A stretch of DNA of 61,673 nt from Alphaproteobacteria bacterium. Lineage in GTDB: Bacteria > Pseudomonadota > Alphaproteobacteria > UBA9655. Below the pieces are notes generated by a model. That model did no database searches. It was not told where the DNA came from and worked only from the letters and a program-made list of their open reading frames with translations. This document shows positions 18,426 through 26,192 of this stretch, one piece after another (the stretch's first letter is position 1; the number at the start of each line of letters is the position of its first letter). The position numbers were made by a program, and so were the translations under genes. The DNA is taken from contig JAGONT010000011.1 of NCBI GenBank assembly GCA_017992885.1, positions 1 through 61,673 on the forward strand, written 5' to 3'.

Positions 18426-19868
18426 ATGACACGTTGTTTAACTCTTTTAACTCTATCATTTCTTGCGACCACAACTCTCGTAGAGGCAGGAAAGAATTTT
18501 GACTTCATGATCGACTGCAAGGATTCTGAGAAGCTTCAGGCAAAATCTAAAAAGCTTATTCAGAGTATCGAATTTGCTCAAGACAAAAGTCCCGAGTTAA
18601 TGCAGGCACTGGAGCAAAAACTTGACATTATTACGACTCGTTGCGTTCAAAAGCCACTTCCCGAATTATCTAATCAAGAAGTTGAGGGCTGGTTTGAAGC
18701 ACAAGAGATAGTGTCTCAGGAAAAGTCTAAATTTCTTGAGAAAAAGAAAGCTATTTTTATTGAAGATCTCTCTAAAAAAGAAAAAATAGATACTAAAAAA
18801 TATATTAAAAAAATTCAGAAGAAAACACATGAGATTCAACAGTTAAACATCACAGCAGCAATGCTGACAGGTCGATATGATGAGTTGATAGAACGTCTAC
18901 AAAACGTCCGCAGAGATGTAGAAGTAGATAGAGAGATTCAACAGTTAAAGATCACAACAGCAATGCTGACAGGTCGATATAATGAGTTGATAGAACGTCT
19001 ACAAAACGTCCACAGAGATGTAGAAGTAGATAGAGAGTCGCAGGAAGATATCGATGAAATTTTGTCTGTAATGAGGGAGCTTGATCGGGTAATTGGCGCA
19101 ACCGCAACATTCTTAAAATTAGAGCCAAAGGTTTTAAAACTTTTGCCTGCGGATAAAACGTTAGGAGATATGCCTGGTCTACCCCCTCACACCTCAACCA
19201 CTTTTGCCCTCTCTCCGTTTGGATCAGTTATAACTCCGGCGTCTAATGTTCAATTCCCCCTTTTCCCTTTTGCATTGGGTGGAGGAGTTCCTCAAGTTAT
19301 TAATCAAGAACATAACGGTCCTGATTTAAACGTGCTGCTAGCTTCTTTAAGGGTAAAAAATCCACAAGAACCTATGCAAGTCGATGAAGCTCCTCGTACT
19401 TTTCGGACAACAGGTACAAATGAAAATGCTAATAGTAAGCACTCGGCCATCTCTATAAAATTGCCTAACCAGAAGATGCAAGACAAGGCGTATGTGCTAA
19501 TCGTTAACCATCGGACAACAGGGAAAGGCTCAGTGGTAAGAATACACGACCCAATTCAAGGCTATATTCCGTTAGGCACCTTACCCTCCTCTAGGGATTT
19601 TTGTGACACATCTTTTGATCTCTCCTCCTGGGCTAAAACAATACGTCAGGTTCCTTCTGACAAGTCAGAGATATCAACCTATTTAAGTTTTGTGGGTAAC
19701 CCGAGTGATATTCATTCTTTCACGATTCAATCCGGTGGAGAAATTTTAAAGAAAGTCATTTTTGGTAATGACGCAAGTGAAAAGCAGTCGGGAATTCATG
19801 TGTATGGTCCTGAAACTAATGGAGATGCAAACGAATGGTCTAAAGCAAAAATGGAAGACGTGCAGTAA
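18426..19868 (+). CDS. secreted coiled-coil protein with internal duplication
   Basis: A 481-residue protein of unknown family. I start at 18426, which has an AAAGG ribosome site 7-8 bases upstream and gives a signal peptide MTRCLTLLTLSFLATTTLVEA; in-frame codons at 18408 and 18411 are less good. Residues about 20-230 are charged and helical, likely coiled coil, and contain two copies of a 34-residue unit (IQQL..TAAMLTGRY). Residues 240-310 are rich in P, F and G. The last 170 residues look like a beta-rich globular domain with no cysteine cluster. Export suggests a surface or host-facing protein. Function unknown. Confidence 0.75.
   Translation: MTRCLTLLTLSFLATTTLVEAGKNFDFMIDCKDSEKLQAKSKKLIQSIEFAQDKSPELMQALEQKLDIITTRCVQKPLPELSNQEVEGWFEAQEIVSQEKSKFLEKKKAIFIEDLSKKEKIDTKKYIKKIQKKTHEIQQLNITAAMLTGRYDELIERLQNVRRDVEVDREIQQLKITTAMLTGRYNELIERLQNVHRDVEVDRESQEDIDEILSVMRELDRVIGATATFLKLEPKVLKLLPADKTLGDMPGLPPHTSTTFALSPFGSVITPASNVQFPLFPFALGGGVPQVINQEHNGPDLNVLLASLRVKNPQEPMQVDEAPRTFRTTGTNENANSKHSAISIKLPNQKMQDKAYVLIVNHRTTGKGSVVRIHDPIQGYIPLGTLPSSRDFCDTSFDLSSWAKTIRQVPSDKSEISTYLSFVGNPSDIHSFTIQSGGEILKKVIFGNDASEKQSGIHVYGPETNGDANEWSKAKMEDVQ
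18831..19034 (+). repeat. two tandem copies of a 102-bp coding repeat
   Basis: Two direct copies, 18831-18932 and 18933-19034, differ at only a handful of bases. The period is 102 bp (34 codons), so the reading frame is kept. The encoded unit begins EIQQL and ends near VEVDRE, within the coiled-coil part of the secreted protein. High identity implies a recent duplication and likely copy-number variation between strains. Confidence 0.95.
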
Positions 19869-19930
19869 TAACTCTTAAAGAAGTAAAATCTAATTTTTCT
19901 TGACTGCTTAAGAGACTTAAGAGAATACAC

Positions 19931-19968
19931 ATAAATACCCCGTTGGTTTGCGCTACGGGGTTATTTAT
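19931..19968 (+). terminator. hairpin terminator after the secreted protein gene
   Basis: A stem of CCCCG/CGGGG extended by ATAAATA against TTATTTAT with one bulged base, around a 13-base loop. It follows the stop codon of the secreted protein gene by about 60 bases. The 3' flank is T-rich but lacks a long uninterrupted T run, so efficiency is uncertain. The fumC remnant begins within its 3' arm. Confidence 0.6.
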
Positions 19969-20112
19969 TTGAGGCGGTTGGCTTCTGAAGATACTCTTGT
20001 CGAGGTCTCTGGAGTTTTAAATACATTAGCTGTGTCGTTATGAAAATAGCCAATGATATTCGTTTATTGGTCTCCCGTGTAGACTTGGCGAGCTGATTTT
20101 ATTGAGAGGAGA
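19967..20112 (+). pseudogene. decayed fragment of a second fumC
   Basis: This stretch aligns with fumC bases about 17396-17545. Shared runs include GCTTCTGAAGATAC and GCCAATGATATTCGT. There is a one-base deletion near 20040 and a seven-base deletion near 20070, so no frame survives. Before the first deletion most differences fall at third codon positions (for example GTT GAG GTT versus GTC GAG GTC), which suggests the copy diverged while still functional and decayed later. It covers the segment encoding [14 protein letters not shown] onward. No other fumC parts are visible nearby. Confidence 0.88.
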
Positions 20113-20184
20113 ATGGTTTTTTTGTTATCCGTGTTTTTTACGGGTGTCTTGAAAAGACTTTATTATGTAAAATGGAAATATGAG

Positions 20185-20237
20185 GTGTAATATAGATTCT
20201 TTCCCTCCCTCAAAATAAAGACTCCCATATATTACAC
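20185..20237. repeat. 10-bp inverted repeat in the intergenic region
   Basis: GTGTAATATA at 20185-20194 and its exact reverse complement TATATTACAC at 20228-20237 are separated by 33 bases. They lie past the end of the MFS gene at 20365 and could form a weak stem in its transcript, or be an operator. No T run adjoins it. The remaining intergenic sequence from 20112 to 20364 is AT-rich and shows nothing else I can name. Confidence 0.5.
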
Positions 20238-20364
20238 TTCTAATTTAAAAATAAGCTGATTTTATAAAAATAATCACTAAATTTTAAATTACACTCTAAC
20301 TCCCGCTCGAAACCTATAGAAATGTCATCTATCAACGTCATATAAATTAACCTGGACCAAAAGA

Positions 20365-21693
20365 TTAATGGAGACCTTCCGCGAGAGAAAGCTGCTTGAT
20401 TGTTTTAGAATCTAGATGGTTTCTCGTCAAATGAGGAAGCCCTTCCTGCAATTTAACAGGGAACTGCATCATTCTAATGACTGCTAGACATCCCATGGTT
20501 CCTCCAAACATCATAAAGAAAGCTGGAGCTTTAAAATCTCCAGTAATATTTGTTAGAAAAGTTGAGATAAGTGGTGTTGTCCCTCCAAAGAGAGCTTGCC
20601 CTAAAGTAATGCTAAAAGCGACTCCACTATAACGTTCTCGAACGGGAAAGAGGCTTATAAATAATCCGGAAATCGGCGCCACAAAAGCTGATCCGACCAC
20701 AGTTAATATCAGCTGAAATATAATGACACCTTCAAGGGTAAGATTTGCCTCTAGAAAGCTAAAAAGGGGATAAGCTATTAATATTGCTATCATAGCTGCT
20801 GCTGACATAAATTGGCGTATTCCTACCTTATCTGCAAAATATCCCATTATTGGAGAAAGAATAACCCATAATCCCAATATTCCTGTATTAATAATTAAGA
20901 TTTGAAAATTAGGAACTTTAAGAATAGTTGCATAGACAACATTCATGTAAATTGTAGGCATATAAACTAAGATATGTCCACAACCTCCGATAGCAATCGT
21001 ATTCAATATATTAAATTTATAATTTCTAAATACATCTTTTAAAGGATTTTTTAAAGTACATTTTTTTTCTAGAACTTCTTGAAACACAGGTGTTTCTATC
21101 ATCCTTCGCCGGATAAAATAGCTTACAAACGTTAAACAAGAGCCTACGAGAAATGGAATGCGCCACCCCCAACTAGGTATCATGGGAAGAGTAACGATTG
21201 CACCAAACAAAGTTCCGAAAGCGGCTCCAAGAAGCCCAGTAGCACAAATCAGGCTTCCGGTAAATCCCACTCTATTTGCTGGTGTATGTTCACCAACAAA
21301 AATTCCGGCACCACTAAATTCTCCTCCATTACATAACCCCTGCATAAGACGACAAGTTATAAGAATTATTGGAGCTGCTATGCCAATTTGAGCATATGAA
21401 GGTAAAACACCTATAATGAAAGTAGGTATGATCACTAAAACAATGGACCACGTAAACGCTTTTTTCCTCCCATATCGATCACCAAAATAACCAAATATAA
21501 TTCCCCCTAAGGGGCGCATTAAATAACCTGCTGCAAAGGCTCCTAGACTTGCTAGAAGGGCTGCAGAGGTATTTTCAGTAGAGAAAAAAATTGGTGCAAG
21601 CATTGCTGAAAAATAGCCGTACAATGCGACATCATAACGCTCGAGAACATGCCCAATGAGCGCAGCAACAATTGATTTTTTGTTAACTTTCAT
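20365..21693 (-). CDS. MFS metabolite:H+ symporter (ProP-like family)
   Basis: A carrier of about 442 residues in the metabolite:H+ symporter branch of the MFS (ProP / KgtP / citrate type). Motifs are GHVLERYDVALYGYF in helix 1, the RPLGGIIFGYFGDRYGRK loop near residue 60 and RLMQGLCNGGEFSGA near 115. The start at 21693 has a GGAAAAAG site and overlaps the end of the upstream LuxR-type gene by 11 bases, so it is coupled to that regulator. The LuxR-type protein probably controls this carrier. Substrate likely a small organic acid or compatible solute; unresolved. Confidence 0.88.
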   Translation of the reverse strand: MKVNKKSIVAALIGHVLERYDVALYGYFSAMLAPIFFSTENTSAALLASLGAFAAGYLMRPLGGIIFGYFGDRYGRKKAFTWSIVLVIIPTFIIGVLPSYAQIGIAAPIILITCRLMQGLCNGGEFSGAGIFVGEHTPANRVGFTGSLICATGLLGAAFGTLFGAIVTLPMIPSWGWRIPFLVGSCLTFVSYFIRRRMIETPVFQEVLEKKCTLKNPLKDVFRNYKFNILNTIAIGGCGHILVYMPTIYMNVVYATILKVPNFQILIINTGILGLWVILSPIMGYFADKVGIRQFMSAAAMIAILIAYPLFSFLEANLTLEGVIIFQLILTVVGSAFVAPISGLFISLFPVRERYSGVAFSITLGQALFGGTTPLISTFLTNITGDFKAPAFFMMFGGTMGCLAVIRMMQFPVKLQEGLPHLTRNHLDSKTIKQLSLAEGLH

Positions 21694-22531
21694 GATCTTT
21701 TTCCTTTGGGTTATGAAGATGATTTGCAATAAAGCTCGTCTTTAAAAAAGCTTCAATTAATTCATTTAGATTAGCCTCAGACTTTATTTTTACATTGTTT
21801 AAATAAAATTCTATAGTTCTTGGCGATAAATTAAGTAAACTAGAAATTTCTTTTGCTCTCTTTCCTTTTGAAAGAAGAGACAAACACTCCATTTCCCTCT
21901 TTGATATGATGATATCTCTTCCTTTAATCATTAAAAAATATTTTGAAATTTTTGTTTGTTTAAAAAAATTATTTATTTTTTCATCAGAAATATTAGAATT
22001 TGTAGATAAATTCAAAGTATAAGGAATAAATATTTTTTTATCTTTCGGATAAATGAGTGAATGAGCTTTGTCCTTAAAATAAAGAATATACTTATTTAGT
22101 ACATTTATCCCATCAGCATAAAAATTTTTCAGCATTCGATTTTCTTTAGTGCTAGCAAATGCAAAAGATTCTATGCAATCGTCGTATTTTCTATACATTA
22201 TGATACCATTCCATATGTTTTGCTCATATAAGGCATGGTAGGTGGGATCATTAGAATTGGGAAATTCAGGCCAAACATAATTTAAAAATTTTTGCTTTGT
22301 AAGCTGCTTTATTCTTTCACTAAAAGAGCTACTAATCCAGCATGATTGTTGAAAGGAATACTCCATCCATTCATGGTTATTAAAGATATAGAGGAGTTCT
22401 CCTGTATCTGAAAATCTTCTATACGTGAGGAAAGACAGTCCGTAATTACTCAACAATGGCTCATTTAAAACCCCAAGTGGCTCACTTATGGATTTGTTAT
22501 AGTCTAATGTTGCTAAGAGCGATGATTTCAT
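21683..22531 (-). CDS. LuxR-type transcriptional regulator
   Basis: A 282-residue regulator with a C-terminal LuxR/GerE helix-turn-helix at about residues 210-270 (ISKREMECLSLLSKGKRAKEI, then LNLSPRTIEFYLNNV). The N-terminal 190 residues are probably a ligand or PAS-like sensing domain that I cannot assign; conserved acyl-homoserine-lactone residues are not obvious. It is divergent from a paralog at 22705 and overlaps the downstream MFS gene. No luxI is in the window, so it is a LuxR solo if it senses a signal at all. Confidence 0.85.
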   Translation of the reverse strand: MKSSLLATLDYNKSISEPLGVLNEPLLSNYGLSFLTYRRFSDTGELLYIFNNHEWMEYSFQQSCWISSSFSERIKQLTKQKFLNYVWPEFPNSNDPTYHALYEQNIWNGIIMYRKYDDCIESFAFASTKENRMLKNFYADGINVLNKYILYFKDKAHSLIYPKDKKIFIPYTLNLSTNSNISDEKINNFFKQTKISKYFLMIKGRDIIISKREMECLSLLSKGKRAKEISSLLNLSPRTIEFYLNNVKIKSEANLNELIEAFLKTSFIANHLHNPKEKDHES

Positions 22532-22704
22532 TTTAGCAAGTCCATTATTTTAGACAGCCAAAGTATATGTTATATTTTTTTTTCGTCAACTCAGGTAATT
22601 TTACGATATTTTCTAAAGAAGATTTTTTGGTATGTTGAACCATCTTCCCTAATAATTTATAGTTTAGCCAATTGTGTATAATATAAACACGCGGGGAATG
22701 GGCA

Positions 22705-23517
22705 ATGTTAACCTCTTCTTTAAGGAACTCTCAAGCCTTGGAATTTTCTGAAGCTCTTTCAAGTACAGTGGAAAAAATTTGTGGACCGCTTTTTTCTAAC
22801 TTTGAGATAACAAATTTTGGTTATGTAAAACTTTACGACAATGGGACGATGTTACGTCTTTCTGCAGACCATGAGTGGACAAAAAAATATTTTAATTATG
22901 GTTTTTATAACGACATTGATTTCTATGCGATGCAAAAGGTTCCAGAAGGAGAAGTTCGAAAGACTCTCGTCTATGGAACCCCTTTAGGAGAGCATTATTC
23001 AGCTTTATATGATCACGATATATGGAATATAATTGTTATTTATGAAAGAAAAAAAACTTTTGGAAATGTATGGTTTTTTGCTGCTACGAGAGAAAAAACG
23101 CAAATCATAGATTTTTATCTTAATAACATGAACATTTTAGAACACTTCATTTTGTATTTTAAAGAAAAAATCCACGACATTACCAAAAATAATAAAAAAA
23201 TACTTATTAAGACAGATATAAATCCTTTCTCGACTTCTTTTGATTATGAAAAAAATGTAAGAAGTTTTTTTGAAAAATTAGATGTTGAGAAATTTTATTT
23301 GGAAGGAAAGTATGAAGATACCTATTTTACAAAGAAAGAATTTGAGTGCATATTACACGTAGCAAGTGGAAAAACAATAAAAGAAACCGCAAGATTAGTG
23401 AGTATTTCCCCTAGGACTGTTGAAACATACTTAAATATAATGAAAAGAAAGGTTCATGGTGAATCCACTGCGAAATTGATTGATATATTTCAAAAAAAAT
23501 ATAATTTTTACATTTAA
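22705..23517 (+). CDS. LuxR-type transcriptional regulator
   Basis: A 270-residue paralog of the divergent regulator. Matching features include SADHEWTKKYFNYGF against FNNHEWMEYSFQQS, DHDIWN against EQNIWN, and LNNMNILEHFILYFKEKIHD against a similar stretch. The C-terminal helix-turn-helix reads FTKKEFECILHVASGKTIKET then VSISPRTVETYLNIM. A GGGG-containing ribosome site precedes the ATG at 22705. The 173 bases between the two genes are AT-rich and must hold both promoters, so cross-regulation is likely. Ligand unknown. Confidence 0.85.
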   Translation: MLTSSLRNSQALEFSEALSSTVEKICGPLFSNFEITNFGYVKLYDNGTMLRLSADHEWTKKYFNYGFYNDIDFYAMQKVPEGEVRKTLVYGTPLGEHYSALYDHDIWNIIVIYERKKTFGNVWFFAATREKTQIIDFYLNNMNILEHFILYFKEKIHDITKNNKKILIKTDINPFSTSFDYEKNVRSFFEKLDVEKFYLEGKYEDTYFTKKEFECILHVASGKTIKETARLVSISPRTVETYLNIMKRKVHGESTAKLIDIFQKKYNFYI

Positions 23518-23578
23518 CCTATGTTTCTCTATAACTTAATAAATTCATTTGATTTTGTAATTAGCGCATAATTTATTT

Positions 23579-24388
23579 TTAGAGAGCATCATTAAGATCA
23601 ACTCCTTCTTTCAAAAGAGACTGTTTGATCTTAATCAAATCCAACCAAACTTCCCGCTTTTGACCCGGAGAACGCAACAAATAAGCAGGATGAAAAATAG
23701 CAATAACTTTTATTTTGCGTCCAGCTTCCGATATATACTCTTTCCAAGATCCCCGCATACGCATAATCCCCTCTCGACCACCGAGAAGAGTTTTAGCCGC
23801 TGTTCCTCCCACCAGAATCAGAAAATCTGGGCTCACAAGATCAATATGGCGTCTTACAAAAGGCAAGCAAGCATCTGCTTCAGCAGGCGTTGGCTGACGG
23901 TTGCCAGGGGGACGCCAAGGAATAATGTTGGTAATATAAAAATTTTTCCGTGTTAGGCCGATTGTGGCAAAAGCTTTGTCCAATAATTGACCACTTTGAC
24001 CCACAAAGGGAAACCCTTGCCGATCCTCATCGGCTCCTGGTGCTTCACCAATCAACATAACGCGAGCTTCTGGGTTGCCATCACCAAAAACAAGATTTGT
24101 CGCCGTATATTTTAACGCGCAGCCTTCAAAGGCCAGGAGGGCCGCTCGGAGTTCCTCTAAAGATTGAGCAGATTGAGCTGAGGAATGAGCTGTCGAGGCT
24201 GCCACTTTTGGCGAGATCAATGGAGCAATCTCAAAACCTTGCTTTTCCTCTAAATGTTTAGTGGATGGAAGGGCAAGCGTTTCTTCGATTTTCAAGAAAC
24301 GATTATAAGGTACGGGCGAGACGATTTCATCAATACCGGCATCTTTATAGATAGATAAAAGCGTTTTTAATTTTTGCGGGTCCATCAT
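23579..24388 (-). CDS. uracil-DNA glycosylase, family 4 (alphaproteobacterial type)
   Basis: Removes uracil from DNA at the start of base excision repair. The signature [17 protein letters not shown] with QSGQLLD, the [11 protein letters not shown] block, and the [14 protein letters not shown] motif identify the family 4 / thermostable-type glycosylase with an iron-sulfur cluster. In this branch the first cysteine pair is reduced to a single cysteine in [12 protein letters not shown] start at 24388 (MMDPQKL); upstream in-frame ATGs at 24421 and 24436 would add residues not usual in the family. The gene converges with the LuxR-type gene. Confidence 0.9.
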   Translation of the reverse strand: MMDPQKLKTLLSIYKDAGIDEIVSPVPYNRFLKIEETLALPSTKHLEEKQGFEIAPLISPKVAASTAHSSAQSAQSLEELRAALLAFEGCALKYTATNLVFGDGNPEARVMLIGEAPGADEDRQGFPFVGQSGQLLDKAFATIGLTRKNFYITNIIPWRPPGNRQPTPAEADACLPFVRRHIDLVSPDFLILVGGTAAKTLLGGREGIMRMRGSWKEYISEAGRKIKVIAIFHPAYLLRSPGQKREVWLDLIKIKQSLLKEGVDLNDAL

Positions 24389-24494
24389 ATATATTCCAAT
24401 TTCGTGGATCTCTGAGTACATTATGCTAAAAAGCAAATAAAATAACCAAGAATTTTGAGCGTTAATGAGATGCCTCTTGATTTAAGTTCTCCCC

Positions 24495-24774
24495 TTAAGA
24501 AACCCACCAAGTAATTGGAGTTTTAGGGACTAAATCAAAGCCTAACTCAGTAGTTTTTTTATGGAGAGCTTTGGCAGCTGTTCCTTATATTTTTTTCATA
24601 GACTTCGCCTTTCATATTGCTGGAGATTTGTTTCCCGGAGTATTGAAGATATGAGATTTCATATTCGTTTGTAGGTTCTTGGACGTGGCGAATTGTTCTG
24701 CTGGAGAAAGACGTCCTCAATCCGATAGAGTCCAGTGACAAGTTAAAACAAATTAAAACAAATTTCTTGCCCAC
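24495..24774 (-). pseudogene. possible frameshifted gene remnant
   Basis: A frame of 71 codons beginning at 24774 ends early at 24559. Shifting frame by one base after VYEKNI continues into a coding-like tail (GTAAKALHKKTTELGFDL..., ending TWWVS) that stops at 24495. The joined product looks more natural than either frame alone, so I read this as a recently frameshifted gene of unknown family. It is divergent from the MucR gene at 24829. Chance frame is possible. Confidence 0.4.
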
Positions 24775-24828
24775 TTCTCTAATATGTAATATAGGGGTAT
24801 TTAGTTTCTAGCTAAAAGGATAATAGGA

Positions 24829-25257
24829 ATGACCACAAGAAATGAATCACTAGAGTTAACGACATGTGTTGCTGAGATTGTTGCTGCCTATGTTTCAAAA
24901 AATCCCCTTGAATCGACTGACATACCTGCATTCGTTCAACTTGTTCACCGAAGCTTATGTTCTCTCTCATCTGGACAGTCATACATGCTTTCTGCTCGAT
25001 CAGAACCAGCTGTGCCTATTGAGGAGTCTATTCATTCCGACTACATCGTTTGTCTTGAGGATGGACGTAAATTGAAAATGCTTAAGCGTCATTTAAAAAC
25101 ATCTTATAATATGACCCCTGAGCAATATCGGGAACGTTGGAATCTGCCTACACATTACCCTATGGTTGCCCCTAGTTATGCAAAACGTAGAAGCAGCATT
25201 GCTAAAGATATTGGGCTTGGAACTCATCCAAAAGGCCAAAAAAGAGCTGCAGCTTAA
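24829..25257 (+). CDS. MucR/Ros family transcriptional regulator
   Basis: A 142-residue MucR/Ros-type protein, an alphaproteobacterial pleiotropic DNA-binding regulator. The C-terminal domain has VCLEDGRKLKMLKRHLKTSYN, MTPEQYRERW and YPMVAPSYAKRRSSIAK. Of the Ros zinc ligands, the first Cys and KRH histidine remain, but the second is Asp (CLED) and the last is Tyr, as in Ml/MucR proteins reported to bind DNA without zinc. A possible promoter TTGCCC / TATAGG with 17-base spacing lies just upstream (24773-24802). A clear terminator follows. A paralog lies at 36522. Confidence 0.92.
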   Translation: MTTRNESLELTTCVAEIVAAYVSKNPLESTDIPAFVQLVHRSLCSLSSGQSYMLSARSEPAVPIEESIHSDYIVCLEDGRKLKMLKRHLKTSYNMTPEQYRERWNLPTHYPMVAPSYAKRRSSIAKDIGLGTHPKGQKRAAA

Positions 25258-25289
25258 TAAAACGTTTGCCTATAGCTTATTTTGTTACA

Positions 25290-25322
25290 AAAAAACCGAT
25301 GCTTTAGGGTATCGGTTTTTTT
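25290..25322 (+). terminator. rho-independent terminator after mucR-like gene
   Basis: Stem AAAAACCGAT / ATCGGTTTTT with a 10-base loop followed by T residues. It lies about 35 bases after the stop codon of the MucR-type gene. The symmetric A and T tracts mean it could also serve the convergent gene at 25373. Confidence 0.85.
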
Positions 25323-25372
25323 ATTGCTGAGAGAAATTTTGCAGAAAAAAATAATTGATTTTAAGAACTTTG

Positions 25373-25870
25373 TTATGAAACATGCTGTTGAAAATTTATT
25401 TTTTCCCTTAATTTTTTTTTGTTTTGGCCAAGATTTTCTATTACTTTAGTTTCTAAAAACAAAAGAGCTGGATAGAATTTTTTTAGAGCTTCAATAATAA
25501 CAAAATTATAAATTTCAATCGTTTCAGCGATGTCTATTGTAGGACTAATAAGATATGCTTTTTTTCCTTCAGTGGAAATATGAGATAATTTAATTTTCCA
25601 TAAATTCTTAAAAGCAGCAGGTCCTAAGATTCTAAGAACATCTATGCAAACTCTACGCCAAAGAGGATCTTGAATTTGAGAAATTCCTTCTGTTGCTTCA
25701 ACTTCACACGTATTAAGTGTCCATTCTTTTAGCTCATTCATCGAAGTTTCCTGAAGATCTTGTATTACAAATAGCTCATCAGGAGAAGTATATTTCTCAT
25801 TATATCTTATATCCCAAGCAAGGGAAGGACGTGAGAATAAACTACAAACATTTTCCTGCATTTTTGCCAC
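25373..25870 (-). CDS. small protein with DnaA N-terminal-like region
   Basis: A 165-residue protein without signal peptide or membrane helix. Residues about 85-150 (LRILGPAAFKNLW, then KAYLISPTIDIAETI and FVIIEALKKFYP) follow the pattern of DnaA domain I, which mediates DnaA oligomerisation and helicase loading. No AAA+ or DNA-binding domain is present, so it cannot be DnaA itself. It may modulate initiation or be an unrelated fold with chance likeness. A strong minus-strand terminator lies 75 bases upstream of its start, so it has its own promoter. Confidence 0.55.
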   Translation of the reverse strand: MAKMQENVCSLFSRPSLAWDIRYNEKYTSPDELFVIQDLQETSMNELKEWTLNTCEVEATEGISQIQDPLWRRVCIDVLRILGPAAFKNLWKIKLSHISTEGKKAYLISPTIDIAETIEIYNFVIIEALKKFYPALLFLETKVIENLGQNKKKLREKINFQQHVS

Positions 25871-25943
25871 CTTAGGTTGCTCTTTAAAAAATTACGTATT
25901 TTTTATTCTCCTTAAGAGAATCCTTAAATTGTGAGTGTCTTAC

Positions 25944-26162
25944 CTAAAAAAAGCGAAGAAAACCATTAGGTTTTCTTCGCTCTAAGGTAGGGATGCTAAA
26001 AATAGAGCAAAAAACACTGCTCCTTAAATTTACTGAAATGAAACCACCAACAACAAAAATAAAACCACAAAACAAAATTTTATTCATTTCAATAAAAATA
26101 ATTAAATTTCGAGCGATTAAAATAAAAATTTGATTAAGAATCTGAGATAGGTAGTTAATCAT
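25944..26162 (-). CDS. small hydrophobic ORF overlapping a terminator (or non-coding RNA)
   Basis: A 72-codon frame starting at 26162 with a GGAG site 8 bases upstream. The product is strongly hydrophobic in residues 10-45 with two possible membrane segments and no known family. Two oddities: the ribosome site lies in an 8-bp inverted repeat (26111-26118 with 26166-26173) that could hide it, and the stop codon lies inside the T tract of the terminator at 25945-25981. This could be a type I toxin-like peptide, or the transcript may be a non-coding RNA with a fortuitous frame. Confidence 0.35.
   Translation of the reverse strand: MINYLSQILNQIFILIARNLIIFIEMNKILFCGFIFVVGGFISVNLRSSVFCSIFSIPTLERRKPNGFLRFF
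25945..25981 (-). terminator. strong rho-independent terminator
   Basis: A perfect 13-bp stem (AGCGAAGAAAACC / GGTTTTCTTCGCT) with a 4-base loop, followed on the minus strand by seven T residues. It ends a minus-strand transcript that begins above 26000. The only frame upstream on that strand is the small hydrophobic one, which runs into it. Confidence 0.9.
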
Positions 26163-26192
26163 TTCAATCGCTCCGTTTGGCTTAGACGACAC

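Noticed and set aside
21683..23517. Quorum-sensing pair (LuxI/LuxR)
   Set aside because: No acyl-homoserine-lactone synthase gene in the window and no clear AHL-binding residues in either regulator.
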